This document shows positions 27,275-37,534 of a stretch of DNA of 64,000 bases, in pieces. The notes below the pieces were generated by a model. That model had not been told where the DNA came from, ran no database searches, and saw only the letters and a program-made list of their open reading frames with translations. Each line of letters starts with the position of its first letter. The first letter of the stretch is position 1. The stretch comes from Hyphomicrobiaceae bacterium (GTDB lineage Bacteria > Pseudomonadota > Alphaproteobacteria > Rhizobiales > Hyphomicrobiaceae): contig JALHOW010000002.1 in NCBI GenBank assembly GCA_022842785.1, forward strand, positions 835,423-899,422. The letters run 5' to 3'. Both the position numbers and the translations under genes were made by a program.

Positions 27275-28913
27275 ACGCGGGCTCGGTCGTGGTCTGCCAC
27301 GGCTTGAGCTGTGGCTCGGCCTTGGTAGTGGGGCGCTGTTCAGGAGAGGGGCGTGCTGCCGGCCGTGTAGCTGGCCGCGCGGGAGCTTTTGGCTCGGCGC
27401 GAGGCACAGGCCTGAGACCAAGGCAGCTGACAAAGGCATCTGAGTTCGTCATGCGTCCGCGCAGGCGCGAAGCGAGCAGCGCCGTGATGCGGCCGGGCTC
27501 ACCGGCATCACGTGCGATCGGGTTCGGCAGCGACGCGGCGAGGAGTGCGGCTTCGTGCGCGGTCAATCGTGAGGCCGATTTGTCGAAATGGTAGTATGCG
27601 GCGGCTTCAGCACCGAAGATGCCGGGCCCCCACTCAGCGATGTTCAGATAGACCTCGAGAATGCGTCGCTTCGGCCAGACGGCATCGATCGTCAAGGCGA
27701 CCGGAATTTCGATCGCTTTGCGAACATAGCTCCGCGACGACCACAAGAAGAGGTTCTTCGCCACCTGCATGGTGATGGTACTGCCGCCACGCGACTCGTT
27801 CATGGCCTCGTAGAGCGCGGCCCAGTCGACTCCGTGATGGTAGCAGAAGCGCGCATCCTCGGACGTCACGACTGCACGCTGCAAGTAGGATGAAATGCTG
27901 GTGATCGGCACGGGGCCATACACGACGGGTTGGCCCGAGAGCCGCGTCGCGATCATCAGCGCGGAGCGCGGTGGATCAACCCAGCGATAGGCGACGATCA
28001 ACGTCAGCACCAGCACGGCGTACCCGACCGCCAGTGCCATGAGTATGAGCACAGCGCCTCGAATCCGGCGAGGCCACACGGAGCGGGAGGCAGGGACCGC
28101 TATGGGAGGCGGTGGTGGAGAGAGAAACTCCGCGGGCGCCTGGATCGACGATATCCGAGCGGCCGGCACCGGCATTGGGATCGGCGGCACCAAGGCGCTC
28201 GGGATTGGTGGCGGTCGCGGTGGAGATGGTGCAGCTGGCTCGACGGCGAGGTCGGTAGTCTCAAGTGAAGCAGGAGACGGGGCCGGCGCCACAGACGGTT
28301 CGATGATCGGTTCTGCTTCCGGCGCATCGGCGGGAGCAATCTCGAGAGCCGCTGGTTCGACGACGGGCTCCGGAGCGTCCTGAATGGAAGTGGCCGCGAC
28401 GGGGTCTGTCAGCGCTTCGGACGCGCTAGCGATCGGGGCGTCCGACGCGGTAATCTGCTCCTGAGCGTCCGACATTTCCGGAGGCGTCTCCGGCAAGGCC
28501 TGCGCTTCGGGCGGCGCGGTCCAGGGCTCGCTCCTCGCGACTATCTCTGGCTCACCTATCGACTGACTTGCGAACAGAGCGTCGAGGTCCGTTGCCGACC
28601 AGCCGGACTCCGGCGCGTGTACGAGGTTCCGGGCCTCGGTCGTGATTTCCTCACGAGCCGGCACCGCTAATTCTTGGAGTTCTGCGATGGGCTCGGCGAT
28701 TGGCTCGTGGATGGGCGCCACGGCAACGTCCTCGGCCGGATCCAGCGCGGGAGCAGCGTCGACCTCCGCCTGCCCGCTCGGAGCTTCCAGCTCAGGGGCG
28801 GCCACCGGGACCGGCGCAGACGCGATCACAGGCTCCGTTGGCGGCCCCGTGCGCGGGGCGACATCGGGCAGCTCGTCGCCCGGTCCGGTGGGGGGGCCTC
28901 TATCGTCGCTCAT
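27255..28913 (-). CDS. mtgA: Monofunctional peptidoglycan glycosyltransferase with long N-terminal extension
   Basis: The catalytic GT51 module is complete: E352 in TSEDARFCYHHG, the GGSTITMQVAKNLFL block (376-390), VRKAIEIPVAL, and the KRRILEVYLNIAEWGPG block near 415-431. A single transmembrane helix spans about 286-308. Ordinary MtgA is about 230-240 residues; here 552, because residues 1-278 are a proline-, alanine- and glutamate-rich, probably disordered cytosolic region, and residues 500-552 form a Pro/Arg-rich tail. It polymerises lipid II in the periplasm. ATG 28913 heads the uninterrupted frame; a later internal start is not excluded. Confidence 0.85.
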   Translation of the reverse strand: MSDDRGPPTGPGDELPDVAPRTGPPTEPVIASAPVPVAAPELEAPSGQAEVDAAPALDPAEDVAVAPIHEPIAEPIAELQELAVPAREEITTEARNLVHAPESGWSATDLDALFASQSIGEPEIVARSEPWTAPPEAQALPETPPEMSDAQEQITASDAPIASASEALTDPVAATSIQDAPEPVVEPAALEIAPADAPEAEPIIEPSVAPAPSPASLETTDLAVEPAAPSPPRPPPIPSALVPPIPMPVPAARISSIQAPAEFLSPPPPPIAVPASRSVWPRRIRGAVLILMALAVGYAVLVLTLIVAYRWVDPPRSALMIATRLSGQPVVYGPVPITSISSYLQRAVVTSEDARFCYHHGVDWAALYEAMNESRGGSTITMQVAKNLFLWSSRSYVRKAIEIPVALTIDAVWPKRRILEVYLNIAEWGPGIFGAEAAAYYHFDKSASRLTAHEAALLAASLPNPIARDAGEPGRITALLASRLRGRMTNSDAFVSCLGLRPVPRAEPKAPARPATRPAARPSPEQRPTTKAEPQLKPWQTTTEPAFNPWQN

Positions 28914-29035
28914 AGCCGCTTTATACTTGCAAACGCTCGTGACGCCTCGGAAAGAGCATCATAAGAATGGCGCCGGAGCGGCGCACGCCCCCTGCGCCTG
29001 CATGGTTCACAAGCATTAGGGCCAAGGAACGGGAA

Positions 29036-29935
29036 ATGGCATTCGAGAAACGCCTCGGCGAGGTCGCGGCGCTTGTGGAAAACCGCCTCGCCGACTTGCT
29101 TGGCGGGGTGGCGCTCGGCGCTGTGCCCCCCGTTCTCGGGGCCGCCATGCGCCATGCCGTTCTCGGTGGCGGCAAGCGATTCCGCCCGTTTCTGGCGGTC
29201 GAAGGTGCGCGGGTGCTCGGACGGCCTGATGCGGCTGCCGTGGATGTGGCGTGCGCGATCGAGTGCCTGCACTGCTATTCGCTGGTCCACGACGATCTTC
29301 CGGCCATGGACAACGACGAGCTGCGCCGCGGCCAGCCGACTGTCTGGAAGGCTTTTGACGAAGCCACTGCCATTCTGGCCGGCGATGCACTCCTGACGTT
29401 TGCCTTCGAGCTGATTGCGCGCCCCTCGACCCACACCGATCCGGTCGTGCGGGCAGCGCTGGTGCTCGGGCTCGCAGAGGCGAGCGGCGGCGCGGGCATG
29501 GTTGGCGGACAGGTGCTGGATCTGGCTTCCGAGAAGGGAGCTTCGGACCTCCACACACTCGACGGCGTGACGACGATCCAACGCATGAAGACGGGCGCAC
29601 TCATTCGCTTTTCCGCTGAGGCCGGCGCCATTCTCGCTGTGGCGCCAGCGGAGCAACAGCGCGCGCTCAGAACATATGGCGAAGCACTTGGCGCCGCCTT
29701 CCAGATCGCCGACGATCTTCTGGATGCCGAAGGCGACGCCAGTGCTACCGGCAAGGCTGTCGGCAAGGACGCGGCGGCCGGCAAGGCGACGTTCGTGACG
29801 GTGCTTGGTGTCGAGGGTGCCCGCGCGCGGCTTGCCGAGCTCAATGGCGAAGCGCGCACCGCTCTCGCGCCATTCGGCGCAGCCGCGAGCCATCTCACAG
29901 ATGCAATCGAGTTCGTCAGCAACCGACGCGGATGA
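29036..29935 (+). CDS. ispA: Farnesyl diphosphate synthase (polyprenyl synthetase family)
   Basis: This 299-residue enzyme has the first aspartate-rich motif in YSLVHDDLPAMD and the second in IADDLLD. The Tyr five residues before the first motif, with a small Ser at minus four, matches bacterial short-chain (C15) FPP synthases. It also has GGKRFRP near the N-terminus and GGQVLDL. ATG 29036 is chosen over an upstream in-frame ATG (28967) because AAGGAACGGGA precedes it and the length then matches the family. It supplies FPP for undecaprenyl phosphate, quinones and hopanoids. The usual xseB and dxs neighbours are absent. Confidence 0.9.
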   Translation: MAFEKRLGEVAALVENRLADLLGGVALGAVPPVLGAAMRHAVLGGGKRFRPFLAVEGARVLGRPDAAAVDVACAIECLHCYSLVHDDLPAMDNDELRRGQPTVWKAFDEATAILAGDALLTFAFELIARPSTHTDPVVRAALVLGLAEASGGAGMVGGQVLDLASEKGASDLHTLDGVTTIQRMKTGALIRFSAEAGAILAVAPAEQQRALRTYGEALGAAFQIADDLLDAEGDASATGKAVGKDAAAGKATFVTVLGVEGARARLAELNGEARTALAPFGAAASHLTDAIEFVSNRRG

Positions 29936-30019
29936 GGGTGGCCTTCTCGACGCTTCCGGTGCGATAGTGGACCCATAGGTTCCGCTAGATGGACCAGAGA
30001 AACAGGAGGCAGCGCCCGC

Positions 30020-31153
30020 ATGAATTTCACCGAACACGCTGGAAAGGCTGTACTGCGCGCTGCCGGCATTCCGACACCCGAGGGCATTCTCGCACGCACG
30101 CCCGAAGATGCCGCGGACGCCGCACGCAAGATCGGCAAGTGCGTGATCAAGGCGCAAGTGCCGACGGGCAAGCGCGGCAAGGCGGGTGGCATCAAGCTCG
30201 CGGCCACGCCGGACGAGGCGGCCAGCCACGCACGCGCCATACTCGGCATGAGTATCGGCGAGTATCAGGTCGATCACGTGCTCGTCGATCCGCAGGTGAA
30301 CATCGCGCGCGAGATGTACGCCGCCGTGCTCAACGATCCCGAAACGCAGGGGCCGCTGCTGCTGTTCTCGCCGGAAGGCGGCATGGATATCGAGGACATC
30401 GCGGACGAACATCCGGACGCGCTGCTGCAGATCCCGATCAACATCACCAAGGGGCTGGACGAGGAATCTCTGGCGGCCGCCGTGCGCCGCTATGATCCGC
30501 CGGCCGCGGGCGCCATCACCGACATTCTCGTCAAGCTCTATGACGCTTACCGGGCGAGTGACGCGGAACTCGTCGAGATCAATCCACTCGTGCAGATGCG
30601 GGACGGGCATTTCATTGCGCTCGACTGCAAGCTGACGGTCGACGACAGCGCACTCACGCGCCACGAGCCCCTTGCGCGCACGGGCACGCCCGACAAAACG
30701 ACGGATCTCGAGGCGCGCGCCAAGGTGCTGCATCTCAAGTACATCGAGCTCGATGGGGAAGTTGGCGTGCTGGCCAACGGCGCCGGTCTCACCATGACGA
30801 CCATGGACGCGATCCGTCACTTCGGCGGGAGGCCGGCGAACTTCATGGAGATCGGTGGCGACAGTTACACGAAGGCCATTCCCGCCCTGGAGATCGTGCT
30901 TGCCAATCCGAATGTGAAGGCACTGCTCGTCAATTTCTGTGGCGCCTTTGCGCGCACGGATGTGATGGCCGAGGGCGTGATCAATGCCTGGCTCGAATTG
31001 AAACCGAAGATCCCGATCGTCTTCACGATCCACGGCACGGGGGAGGACGAGGCCATCGCCATGGTGCGCGAGCGCCTCGGTATCGAGCCGCACGATCTCA
31101 TGGACGATGCCGTGAAGGCAGCCGTCGCGGCGGCGAAGGGGGCGCGGGCATGA
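30020..31153 (+). CDS. Succinyl-CoA ligase-like ADP-forming enzyme, beta subunit (divergent)
   Basis: This 377-residue ATP-grasp protein matches SucC over its length (MNFTEHAGKAVLRAAGIPTP, GKRGKAGGIKL, EGGMDIEDIA, VEINPLV, NGAGLTMTTMDAI). The usual DVGGGA and NIFGGIMRCD blocks are altered to EIGGDS and NFCGAFARTD. It overlaps the alpha-subunit gene by four bases (ATGA). The main TCA-cycle sucCD normally sits beside mdh and sucA, which are absent. The pair may therefore be a paralogue using another acid such as malate or itaconate; that is inference. Confidence 0.8.
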   Translation: MNFTEHAGKAVLRAAGIPTPEGILARTPEDAADAARKIGKCVIKAQVPTGKRGKAGGIKLAATPDEAASHARAILGMSIGEYQVDHVLVDPQVNIAREMYAAVLNDPETQGPLLLFSPEGGMDIEDIADEHPDALLQIPINITKGLDEESLAAAVRRYDPPAAGAITDILVKLYDAYRASDAELVEINPLVQMRDGHFIALDCKLTVDDSALTRHEPLARTGTPDKTTDLEARAKVLHLKYIELDGEVGVLANGAGLTMTTMDAIRHFGGRPANFMEIGGDSYTKAIPALEIVLANPNVKALLVNFCGAFARTDVMAEGVINAWLELKPKIPIVFTIHGTGEDEAIAMVRERLGIEPHDLMDDAVKAAVAAAKGARA

Positions 31154-32022
31154 TCATCGGTGGCAACGATACCGTGCTCGTGCAGGGCATCACGGGCAAG
31201 CAGGGCACGTTCTGGTCGGAGCGCATGCGCGACTACGGCACGAAGATCATTGGCGGCGTCAATCCGCGCCGCGCGGGTGAGCGTCACCTGGAATTGCCGG
31301 TGTGGGCTTCCGCGCAGGATGCGACGAAGGATCAGAAGATCGATGCGGCCGTGATGTTCGTCCCGCCGTTCGGGGTGAAGGACGCCGCCCTCGACATCAT
31401 CGCTGCGGGCATCCGCAAGATCGTTTGCCTGACCGAGCATGTGCCCGTGCAGGACACGATGTACTTCCTCGCGGCGGCGCGCGAGCGCGGTGCGCATGTG
31501 ATCGGTCCGAATACAGCCGGCCTCGTGACGACGGGCGTGAATTTCGTCGGCTTCATGCCGGCTTTCAACGCGCGCGTATTCCAGAAGGGCGATATCGGCG
31601 TCATTTCGCGTTCGGGTTCGCTCGGTACATTGCTGTGTCTCAACCTCGTGCAGGCCGGCCTCGGCATTTCATCGTTCGTTGGCATCGGCGGTGATCCCAT
31701 CATCGGCACGACGACACGCGACGCTCTGGTTGCGCTCGACAAGGATCCTGCGACGAAGGCGATTGCGCTCGTCGGCGAGATCGGCGGCGCGATGGAGGAG
31801 GCAGCGGCCGAGTATGCCGCGACCATGCGCAAACCCGTTGCGGCTTTCATCGCCGGTGCCGCTTCGCCACCCGGCAAGAAGATGGGACATGCGGGCGCTA
31901 TCGTCATGGGCAACCGCGGCTCTTACGCGGGCAAGAAGACGGCGCTGGAAGAGGCGGGTGTCACGGTCTGCGCGACGCCGAACGAGGTGCCGGGCGTGCT
32001 CAAGGCGCGGCTGAAGCGGTAG
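31150..32022 (+). CDS. Succinyl-CoA ligase-like ADP-forming enzyme, alpha subunit
   Basis: This 290-residue SucD-like subunit has the CoA-binding N-terminus VLVQGITGKQGTFWSE, the IGPNTAGL block, VISRSGSLGT, and the phosphohistidine region PPGKKMGHAGAIVMG with the conserved active-site His. It would be phosphorylated and transfer phosphate between CoA-thioester and nucleotide. It is translationally coupled to the beta subunit. Its stop lies two bases from the stop of the convergent phosphatase gene. Confidence 0.85.
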   Translation: MIIGGNDTVLVQGITGKQGTFWSERMRDYGTKIIGGVNPRRAGERHLELPVWASAQDATKDQKIDAAVMFVPPFGVKDAALDIIAAGIRKIVCLTEHVPVQDTMYFLAAARERGAHVIGPNTAGLVTTGVNFVGFMPAFNARVFQKGDIGVISRSGSLGTLLCLNLVQAGLGISSFVGIGGDPIIGTTTRDALVALDKDPATKAIALVGEIGGAMEEAAAEYAATMRKPVAAFIAGAASPPGKKMGHAGAIVMGNRGSYAGKKTALEEAGVTVCATPNEVPGVLKARLKR

Positions 32023-32024
32023 CT

Positions 32025-32696
32025 TCAGCGCCCGATCAACCGTTCTATGGCAGGAACAAGCTCATCGTAGTGCTCGATGATCGCATCGGGAGCGAGTTCG
32101 CGCACGTGCACGTCGGTATAGCCGAAGGTCACCGCGACCACAGGGATGCCGGCGGCCTTGGCCGTATCGATATCCGTCTTGCTGTCGCCGACCATGATCG
32201 CACGCTTGGGATCGCCGCCGGCCATGCGGATCGCGCCGATGAGGTGATCGGGGTGCGGTTTGCAGACTGGGAAGGTGTCGCGGCCGGCGAGTGACGCGAA
32301 GCGCGCACGCAGCCTGAGGTCGCCGAGAAGCTGTTCCGAGAGCGCGGCCTGCTTGTTCGTGCAAACTGCGAGCTTCGCACCCTGCGCTGCGAGGCGGTCG
32401 AGTGAGCCTTCGAGGCCTGGGAAGGCATGGCTCGTCGCGGCGATGTTCGCGGTGTAGTAGGCGATAAAGCGTTCGAAATGGGCGGCTGCTTCGCCCGCAG
32501 GTACTTCCCGTCCATGCAGCCGGAAGCCTTCCTTGATCATGGCCACGGCGCCAAAGCTGATCGACGGCCTGATGAGTTCCGGCGCGACCGGCGCCAAGTC
32601 TACGGCCGCAAGCACGTGGTTCGTCGCGGCGATCAGGTCCGGGGCCGTCTCGACGAGCGTCCCGTCGAGGTCGAAAGCTACGGTCAGGTCACGCAT
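32025..32696 (-). CDS. Phosphoglycolate phosphatase-like HAD hydrolase
   Basis: This 223-residue HAD hydrolase has motif I DLDGTLVETAPD, motif II VCTNK, and motif III/IV KPHPDHL with MVGDSKTDIDTAKAAGI. The cap-1 helical domain and sequence pattern match phosphoglycolate phosphatase (Gph). ATG 32696 has an AGGAG ribosome site seven bases upstream; a further ATG at 32729 is possible. It removes 2-phosphoglycolate, for instance from DNA repair. It is divergent from ssb across a region with a LexA-type box. Confidence 0.88.
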   Translation of the reverse strand: MRDLTVAFDLDGTLVETAPDLIAATNHVLAAVDLAPVAPELIRPSISFGAVAMIKEGFRLHGREVPAGEAAAHFERFIAYYTANIAATSHAFPGLEGSLDRLAAQGAKLAVCTNKQAALSEQLLGDLRLRARFASLAGRDTFPVCKPHPDHLIGAIRMAGGDPKRAIMVGDSKTDIDTAKAAGIPVVAVTFGYTDVHVRELAPDAIIEHYDELVPAIERLIGR

Positions 32697-32746
32697 GGGC
32701 CGGGCTCCTGCAGGCGCTTGCTCATGCAAGCTAACTCGAGTATTGT

Positions 32747-32761
32747 GAACATAAAGAGAAC
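32747..32761. promoter_or_regulatory. LexA (SOS) box, alphaproteobacterial type
   Basis: The sequence contains GAAC, seven bases, GAAC (GAAC at 32747-32750 and 32758-32761), the direct-repeat SOS box of alphaproteobacteria. It lies between the divergent phosphatase and ssb genes, 50 bp before the former and 220 bp before the latter. In related genomes such a box lies between uvrA and ssb; uvrA is not here. Confidence 0.65.
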
Positions 32762-32981
32762 ATGCGTCACCAGCATAGTGCTGCGGGATCGCACGTGTGG
32801 CCTTCGCGACGGATGCCTTGAATCTGGTGCATAAGCATCGGTTCGCAGCAGAGCCCGAGTCGGTCGGCGGTTGGTTAGCGCGTACTCTCTAGTGGACGAA
32901 TCGGGTTCCCGGAAGCTGACGCTTCAGCGCGGCTGATGTTGTGCGCGAGGGCAGCTCGGGGCCAATCAGAGGAGTAAGAAC

Positions 32982-33515
32982 ATGGCCGGTTCCGTAAACA
33001 AGGTGATCCTGATCGGCAACCTCGGCAAGGATCCCGAGATCCGCCGCACGCAAGATGGGCGGCCGATCGCCAACCTGCGCATCGCGACAAGCGAAAGCTG
33101 GCGCGACAAGAACTCCGGCGAGCGCCGTGAGAAGACCGAGTGGCATTCGGTCGTGATCTTCAGTGAGCCGCTCTGCAAGATTGTCGAGCAGTATGTGAAG
33201 AAGGGCTCGAAGGTATACATCGAGGGCGCGCTGCAGACGCGCAAGTGGCAGGACCAGCAGGGCCAGGAGCGCTACTCGACCGAGGTCGTTCTGCAGGGCT
33301 TCAACGCCGTGCTGACCATGCTCGACGGACGTCCGGGCGGCGGTGGCATGAGCGACAGCGCGCAATCCGATTATGGGAGCGAGGAAGGCGCCGGCTACGG
33401 CGGTGGCGGCGGATCCTCCGCACCAAGGCGTTCGGGCGGCGGCGGTTCTGGCGGCAGCAAGGGCGGTGGTGGCGGCGGTTTCGACAAGAAACTCGACGAC
33501 GAAATCCCGTTCTGA
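32982..33515 (+). CDS. ssb: Single-stranded DNA-binding protein
   Basis: This 177-residue protein has an N-terminal OB fold ([34 protein letters not shown]) and a glycine-rich linker from about 110 to 165. The acidic tail DDEIPF recruits repair and replication partners. ATG 32982 follows AGAGGAGTAAG. It coats single-stranded DNA during replication, recombination and the SOS response. The linker is unusually Gly-rich but typical of alphaproteobacterial SSB. Confidence 0.97.
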   Translation: MAGSVNKVILIGNLGKDPEIRRTQDGRPIANLRIATSESWRDKNSGERREKTEWHSVVIFSEPLCKIVEQYVKKGSKVYIEGALQTRKWQDQQGQERYSTEVVLQGFNAVLTMLDGRPGGGGMSDSAQSDYGSEEGAGYGGGGGSSAPRRSGGGGSGGSKGGGGGGFDKKLDDEIPF

Positions 33516-33552
33516 GGGGCGCAACCGGCGGGTCGGCTTTGGCCCCTGCCGC

Positions 33553-34554
33553 CTACTGGCGCAGATGGCAGGCGACGGCGTGGCCGTCGGCGCCGGCCTT
33601 CAGCTCCGGCTTCTCGTTTGCGCAGAGCGGGAGCTGGCGGATCGGGCAGCGCGTGTGGAAGTGGCAGCCCGTCGGCGGATTGATCGGGTTCGGCACGTCG
33701 CCCTGCAGCGTGACGCGCTTGCGTTTCACACTCGGATCGGGGATCGGCACCGCTGAAAGGAGCGCCTCGGTGTAGGGGTGCTTGGGGTTGGTGTAGAGAT
33801 CGTGCGCTGTCGCGATCTCGACGATCCGACCGAGGTACATCACCGCGACGCGGGTCGAGATGTGCTCGACCACCGACAGATCGTGCGCGATGAACAGGTA
33901 GGTGAGGCCGAACTCCTCCTGCAGATCCTCGAGCAGGTTGATGACCTGGGCCTGGATCGACACATCGAGTGCCGACACTGGTTCGTCGCAAACGATGAGC
34001 TTCGGCTCGACCGCGAGTGCGCGTGCAATGCCGATGCGCTGGCGCTGGCCACCCGAAAACTCGTGCGGGAAGCGGCGCATATGATCGGGCTGCAGGCCGA
34101 CGCGACCCAGAAGCTCCACGACACGCTCTTCGAGCGCTTTGCGATTGGCGGCGAGTCCGTGGATGATCAGTGCCTCACCGATGATGGCCCCGACCGTCAT
34201 GCGCGGATTGAGCGAGGCGAATGGATCCTGGAAGATGATCTGCATGTCGCGGGCAACCGCGCGCAGATCCGCCTTTCCCATGGCCGCGACATCCTTGCCC
34301 TCGAACCACACTTCGCCCGAAGTCGGTTCGATGAGGCGCAGGATGCACCGCCCCGTCGTGGACTTGCCGCAGCCGGACTCACCGACGAGCCCGAGCGTTT
34401 CACCTTTCTCGATGTGGAAGCTCACGCCATCGACCGCGTGCACGCGATCGATCACGCGCGAGAGAACGCCTCCGCGGATGGGGAACTGCTTGACGAGGTT
34501 GTTCACGGTCAGCAGCGGCTTCGTCGTCACCGGCGGGGCTCCATCTGGGGACAT
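33553..34554 (-). CDS. Peptide ABC transporter ATP-binding protein (DppF/OppF type)
   Basis: This 333-residue ATPase has Walker [10 protein letters not shown], the Q-loop [13 protein letters not shown], the ABC signature FSGGQRQRI, Walker [13 protein letters not shown] and H-loop IAHDLS. The C-terminal oligopeptide extension ([12 protein letters not shown], then a Cys-containing GCHFHTRCP) is typical of Dpp/Opp subunits, where it may hold an Fe-S cluster. It is the last gene of a five-gene leftward operon. ATG 34554 follows AAGGAG. Confidence 0.93.
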   Translation of the reverse strand: MSPDGAPPVTTKPLLTVNNLVKQFPIRGGVLSRVIDRVHAVDGVSFHIEKGETLGLVGESGCGKSTTGRCILRLIEPTSGEVWFEGKDVAAMGKADLRAVARDMQIIFQDPFASLNPRMTVGAIIGEALIIHGLAANRKALEERVVELLGRVGLQPDHMRRFPHEFSGGQRQRIGIARALAVEPKLIVCDEPVSALDVSIQAQVINLLEDLQEEFGLTYLFIAHDLSVVEHISTRVAVMYLGRIVEIATAHDLYTNPKHPYTEALLSAVPIPDPSVKRKRVTLQGDVPNPINPPTGCHFHTRCPIRQLPLCANEKPELKAGADGHAVACHLRQ

Positions 34555-34594
34555 TCGTTCTCCGGCTCCTTGGGAGGTCCTAAGCGACGTCGGA

Positions 34595-35572
<978 letters not shown>

Positions 35573-35618
35573 GCGATCTCCCCGATGCGCGGGCTCGTCG
35601 GTAGCGGTCACTGGGATC

Positions 35619-36560
35619 TCACAGCACGCGGCGGGGATCGAGCGCGTCCCGGAGCCCGTCACCGATGAAGTTGATCGTGAGCACGGTCAGGAAGATCGCG
35701 GCGCCGGGGAAGAGCGCCCAGTGCGGTGCGAAGTCGAGATTGTCCTTGGCATCGAAGAGCAGCCGGCCCCACGTCGGAATGTCGGGCGGGAAGCCGAGGC
35801 CGAGGAAGGAGAGTGTCGACTCCGCGATGATGGCGGCTGCGACGTCGATCGTGCCGGCGACGATCACGGGGCCGAGCGCATTAGGCAGGATGTGGCGCAC
35901 GACCTGGCGTGTCTTCGAAGCGCCGAGCGCGCGCGCGGCCTCGACGAACTCCTTCTCGCGCAGCGACAGGAACTGCGCACGCACGAGCCGCGCGACAGGC
36001 ATCCAGCGCAGTCCGCCGATGACGATGACGATCAGGATGAAAGTGCCGCCTTCGGGACCGAATGTGCCCTTCAGCGTGTCGCGGAAGAGGTAGATGACGA
36101 GCAGCAGCAGCGGGAGTTGCGGCAGTGAGAGAAAGAGGTCGGTGAGCCACATCAGTGCTGAGCCGACCCAACCACGCGACATGCCAGCGATAGCGCCGAC
36201 GATGGTGCCAACGAAGATCGCAACGAACATGGCCGCGAGACCGACGGCGAGCGAGATGCGTCCGCCGTAGAGCATGCGCGCGAGAATATCCTGGCCGAGG
36301 TCGTCGGTCCCGAAGGGGTGCTTCCACGACGGTCCCTGCAGCGTTGCGCCGAAATCGATGTGGTTGATCGGGATGCGCCAGACGAACGGCCCGATCAGGA
36401 TGGCGAGCACCATCAGGCCGAGAATGAAGGCACTGATCACCGCGAGCTTGTGCCGGCGGAAGCGGCGCCATGCTTCGCGTGTCGGCGAGAACGTCGGCGC
36501 CCGCGTCGCTGCAGGTGCGGCCGCCTCAGCGGAAGGTGATGCGAGGGTCGAGCCAGCCAT
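35619..36560 (-). CDS. Peptide ABC transporter permease (DppC type)
   Basis: This 313-residue integral membrane protein has a long polar N-tail, one helix (AVISAFILGLMVLAIL) and then five helices, as in DppC. The EAA loop is near EFVEAARALGAS, contacting the ATPase. Its start overlaps the end of the DppB-like gene by 35 bp, so the two are translationally coupled. It forms a heterodimeric channel with DppB. Confidence 0.93.
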   Translation of the reverse strand: MAGSTLASPSAEAAAPAATRAPTFSPTREAWRRFRRHKLAVISAFILGLMVLAILIGPFVWRIPINHIDFGATLQGPSWKHPFGTDDLGQDILARMLYGGRISLAVGLAAMFVAIFVGTIVGAIAGMSRGWVGSALMWLTDLFLSLPQLPLLLLVIYLFRDTLKGTFGPEGGTFILIVIVIGGLRWMPVARLVRAQFLSLREKEFVEAARALGASKTRQVVRHILPNALGPVIVAGTIDVAAAIIAESTLSFLGLGFPPDIPTWGRLLFDAKDNLDFAPHWALFPGAAIFLTVLTINFIGDGLRDALDPRRVL

Positions 36561-37485
36561 AGAGGATATCAGCGATCAGGTTGAAGAGGACTACAAGACA
36601 GGCGAACACGAACGTCACGGCCATGATGACCGGTGTGTCGTTCGCGAGGATGGAACTGATGAGCAGCGAACCGATGCCGGGGATGCGGAAGATCTGCTCG
36701 GTAACGATGGCGCCGCCGAAGATCGCGGGCATCTGGAGCGCGACCAGGGTCACGACTGGGATCAGGGCATTACGCACGACGTGCTTCACGATCACGACGC
36801 GCTCGCCGAGACCCTTGGCGCGCGCCGTCGTCACATAGTCGAGCCGGATCACGTCGAGCACAGCCGAGCGCACGTAGCGGACCAGTGAGGCGCCCTGGAA
36901 GAGGCCGAGCACCGCAATGGGCATGATCGCTTGCCGGATGTGCTGCCAATACCATTGCCACCCGGTGGCCTTTATGTCGGCCTGGTAGACGAACGGTAGC
37001 CAATCCAGCCAGATGCTGAAGATGAGGATGAAGAGCAGGCCCGTGAAGAACGTCGGCAGCGAGAAGCCAACGAAGGCCAGCGTATTGGCGATCTGGTCGA
37101 AGAGCGAGTAGGGCCGCGTGGCCGCGATGACACCGACAGGGATCGCGATCAGCAGTGCCAGGATCTGCGACGTGCCGATGACGAACAGCGTCACGCCAAG
37201 GCGCTGGAGAATGAGATCATCGACGTTGATGCGACTGACGAAAGAGAAGCCCCAGTCGCCCTGGGCCATGGCTGTGATCCAGCGGACGTAGCGCACGGCG
37301 ACTGGATCATCGAGGCCGAATTTGGCCCGCAGCGCCATCCGGACCTCGGGTGGCACTGCGGGATTTGTTGCGAGTTCTTCGAAGGGATCGCCCGGTGCCA
37401 GCGCGAGAACCGTGAACAGTACCACGCTGATGCCGAGCAGGCTCGGTATGGCGATCAGAAGCCGGCGCAGGATGTAGTATCCCAT
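36526..37485 (-). CDS. Peptide ABC transporter permease (DppB type)
   Basis: This 319-residue permease begins MGYYILRRLLIAIPSLLGIS, the classical DppB/OppB N-terminus. It has about six helices and an EAA-type loop (LDYVTTARAKGLGE). The conserved N-terminal RR-rich start and the FTGLLFILIFS helix fit the family. It is followed in the same operon by DppC, DppD and DppF types. Confidence 0.93.
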   Translation of the reverse strand: MGYYILRRLLIAIPSLLGISVVLFTVLALAPGDPFEELATNPAVPPEVRMALRAKFGLDDPVAVRYVRWITAMAQGDWGFSFVSRINVDDLILQRLGVTLFVIGTSQILALLIAIPVGVIAATRPYSLFDQIANTLAFVGFSLPTFFTGLLFILIFSIWLDWLPFVYQADIKATGWQWYWQHIRQAIMPIAVLGLFQGASLVRYVRSAVLDVIRLDYVTTARAKGLGERVVIVKHVVRNALIPVVTLVALQMPAIFGGAIVTEQIFRIPGIGSLLISSILANDTPVIMAVTFVFACLVVLFNLIADILYGWLDPRITFR

Positions 37486-37534
37486 GTATGCTCGCGTCCG
37501 TTCCTACTTCCGATGCTGCGTTCGTTTGCCTAGT

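Noticed and set aside
28910..31093. Long minus-strand frame (727 codons) over the FPP synthase and SucC-like genes
   Set aside because: It is the shadow of two well-supported plus-strand genes and has no family motifs.
33510..33555. Hairpin between ssb and the DppF-like gene as terminator
   Set aside because: Only six-base arms with a large loop and no T-tract; not reported as a feature.
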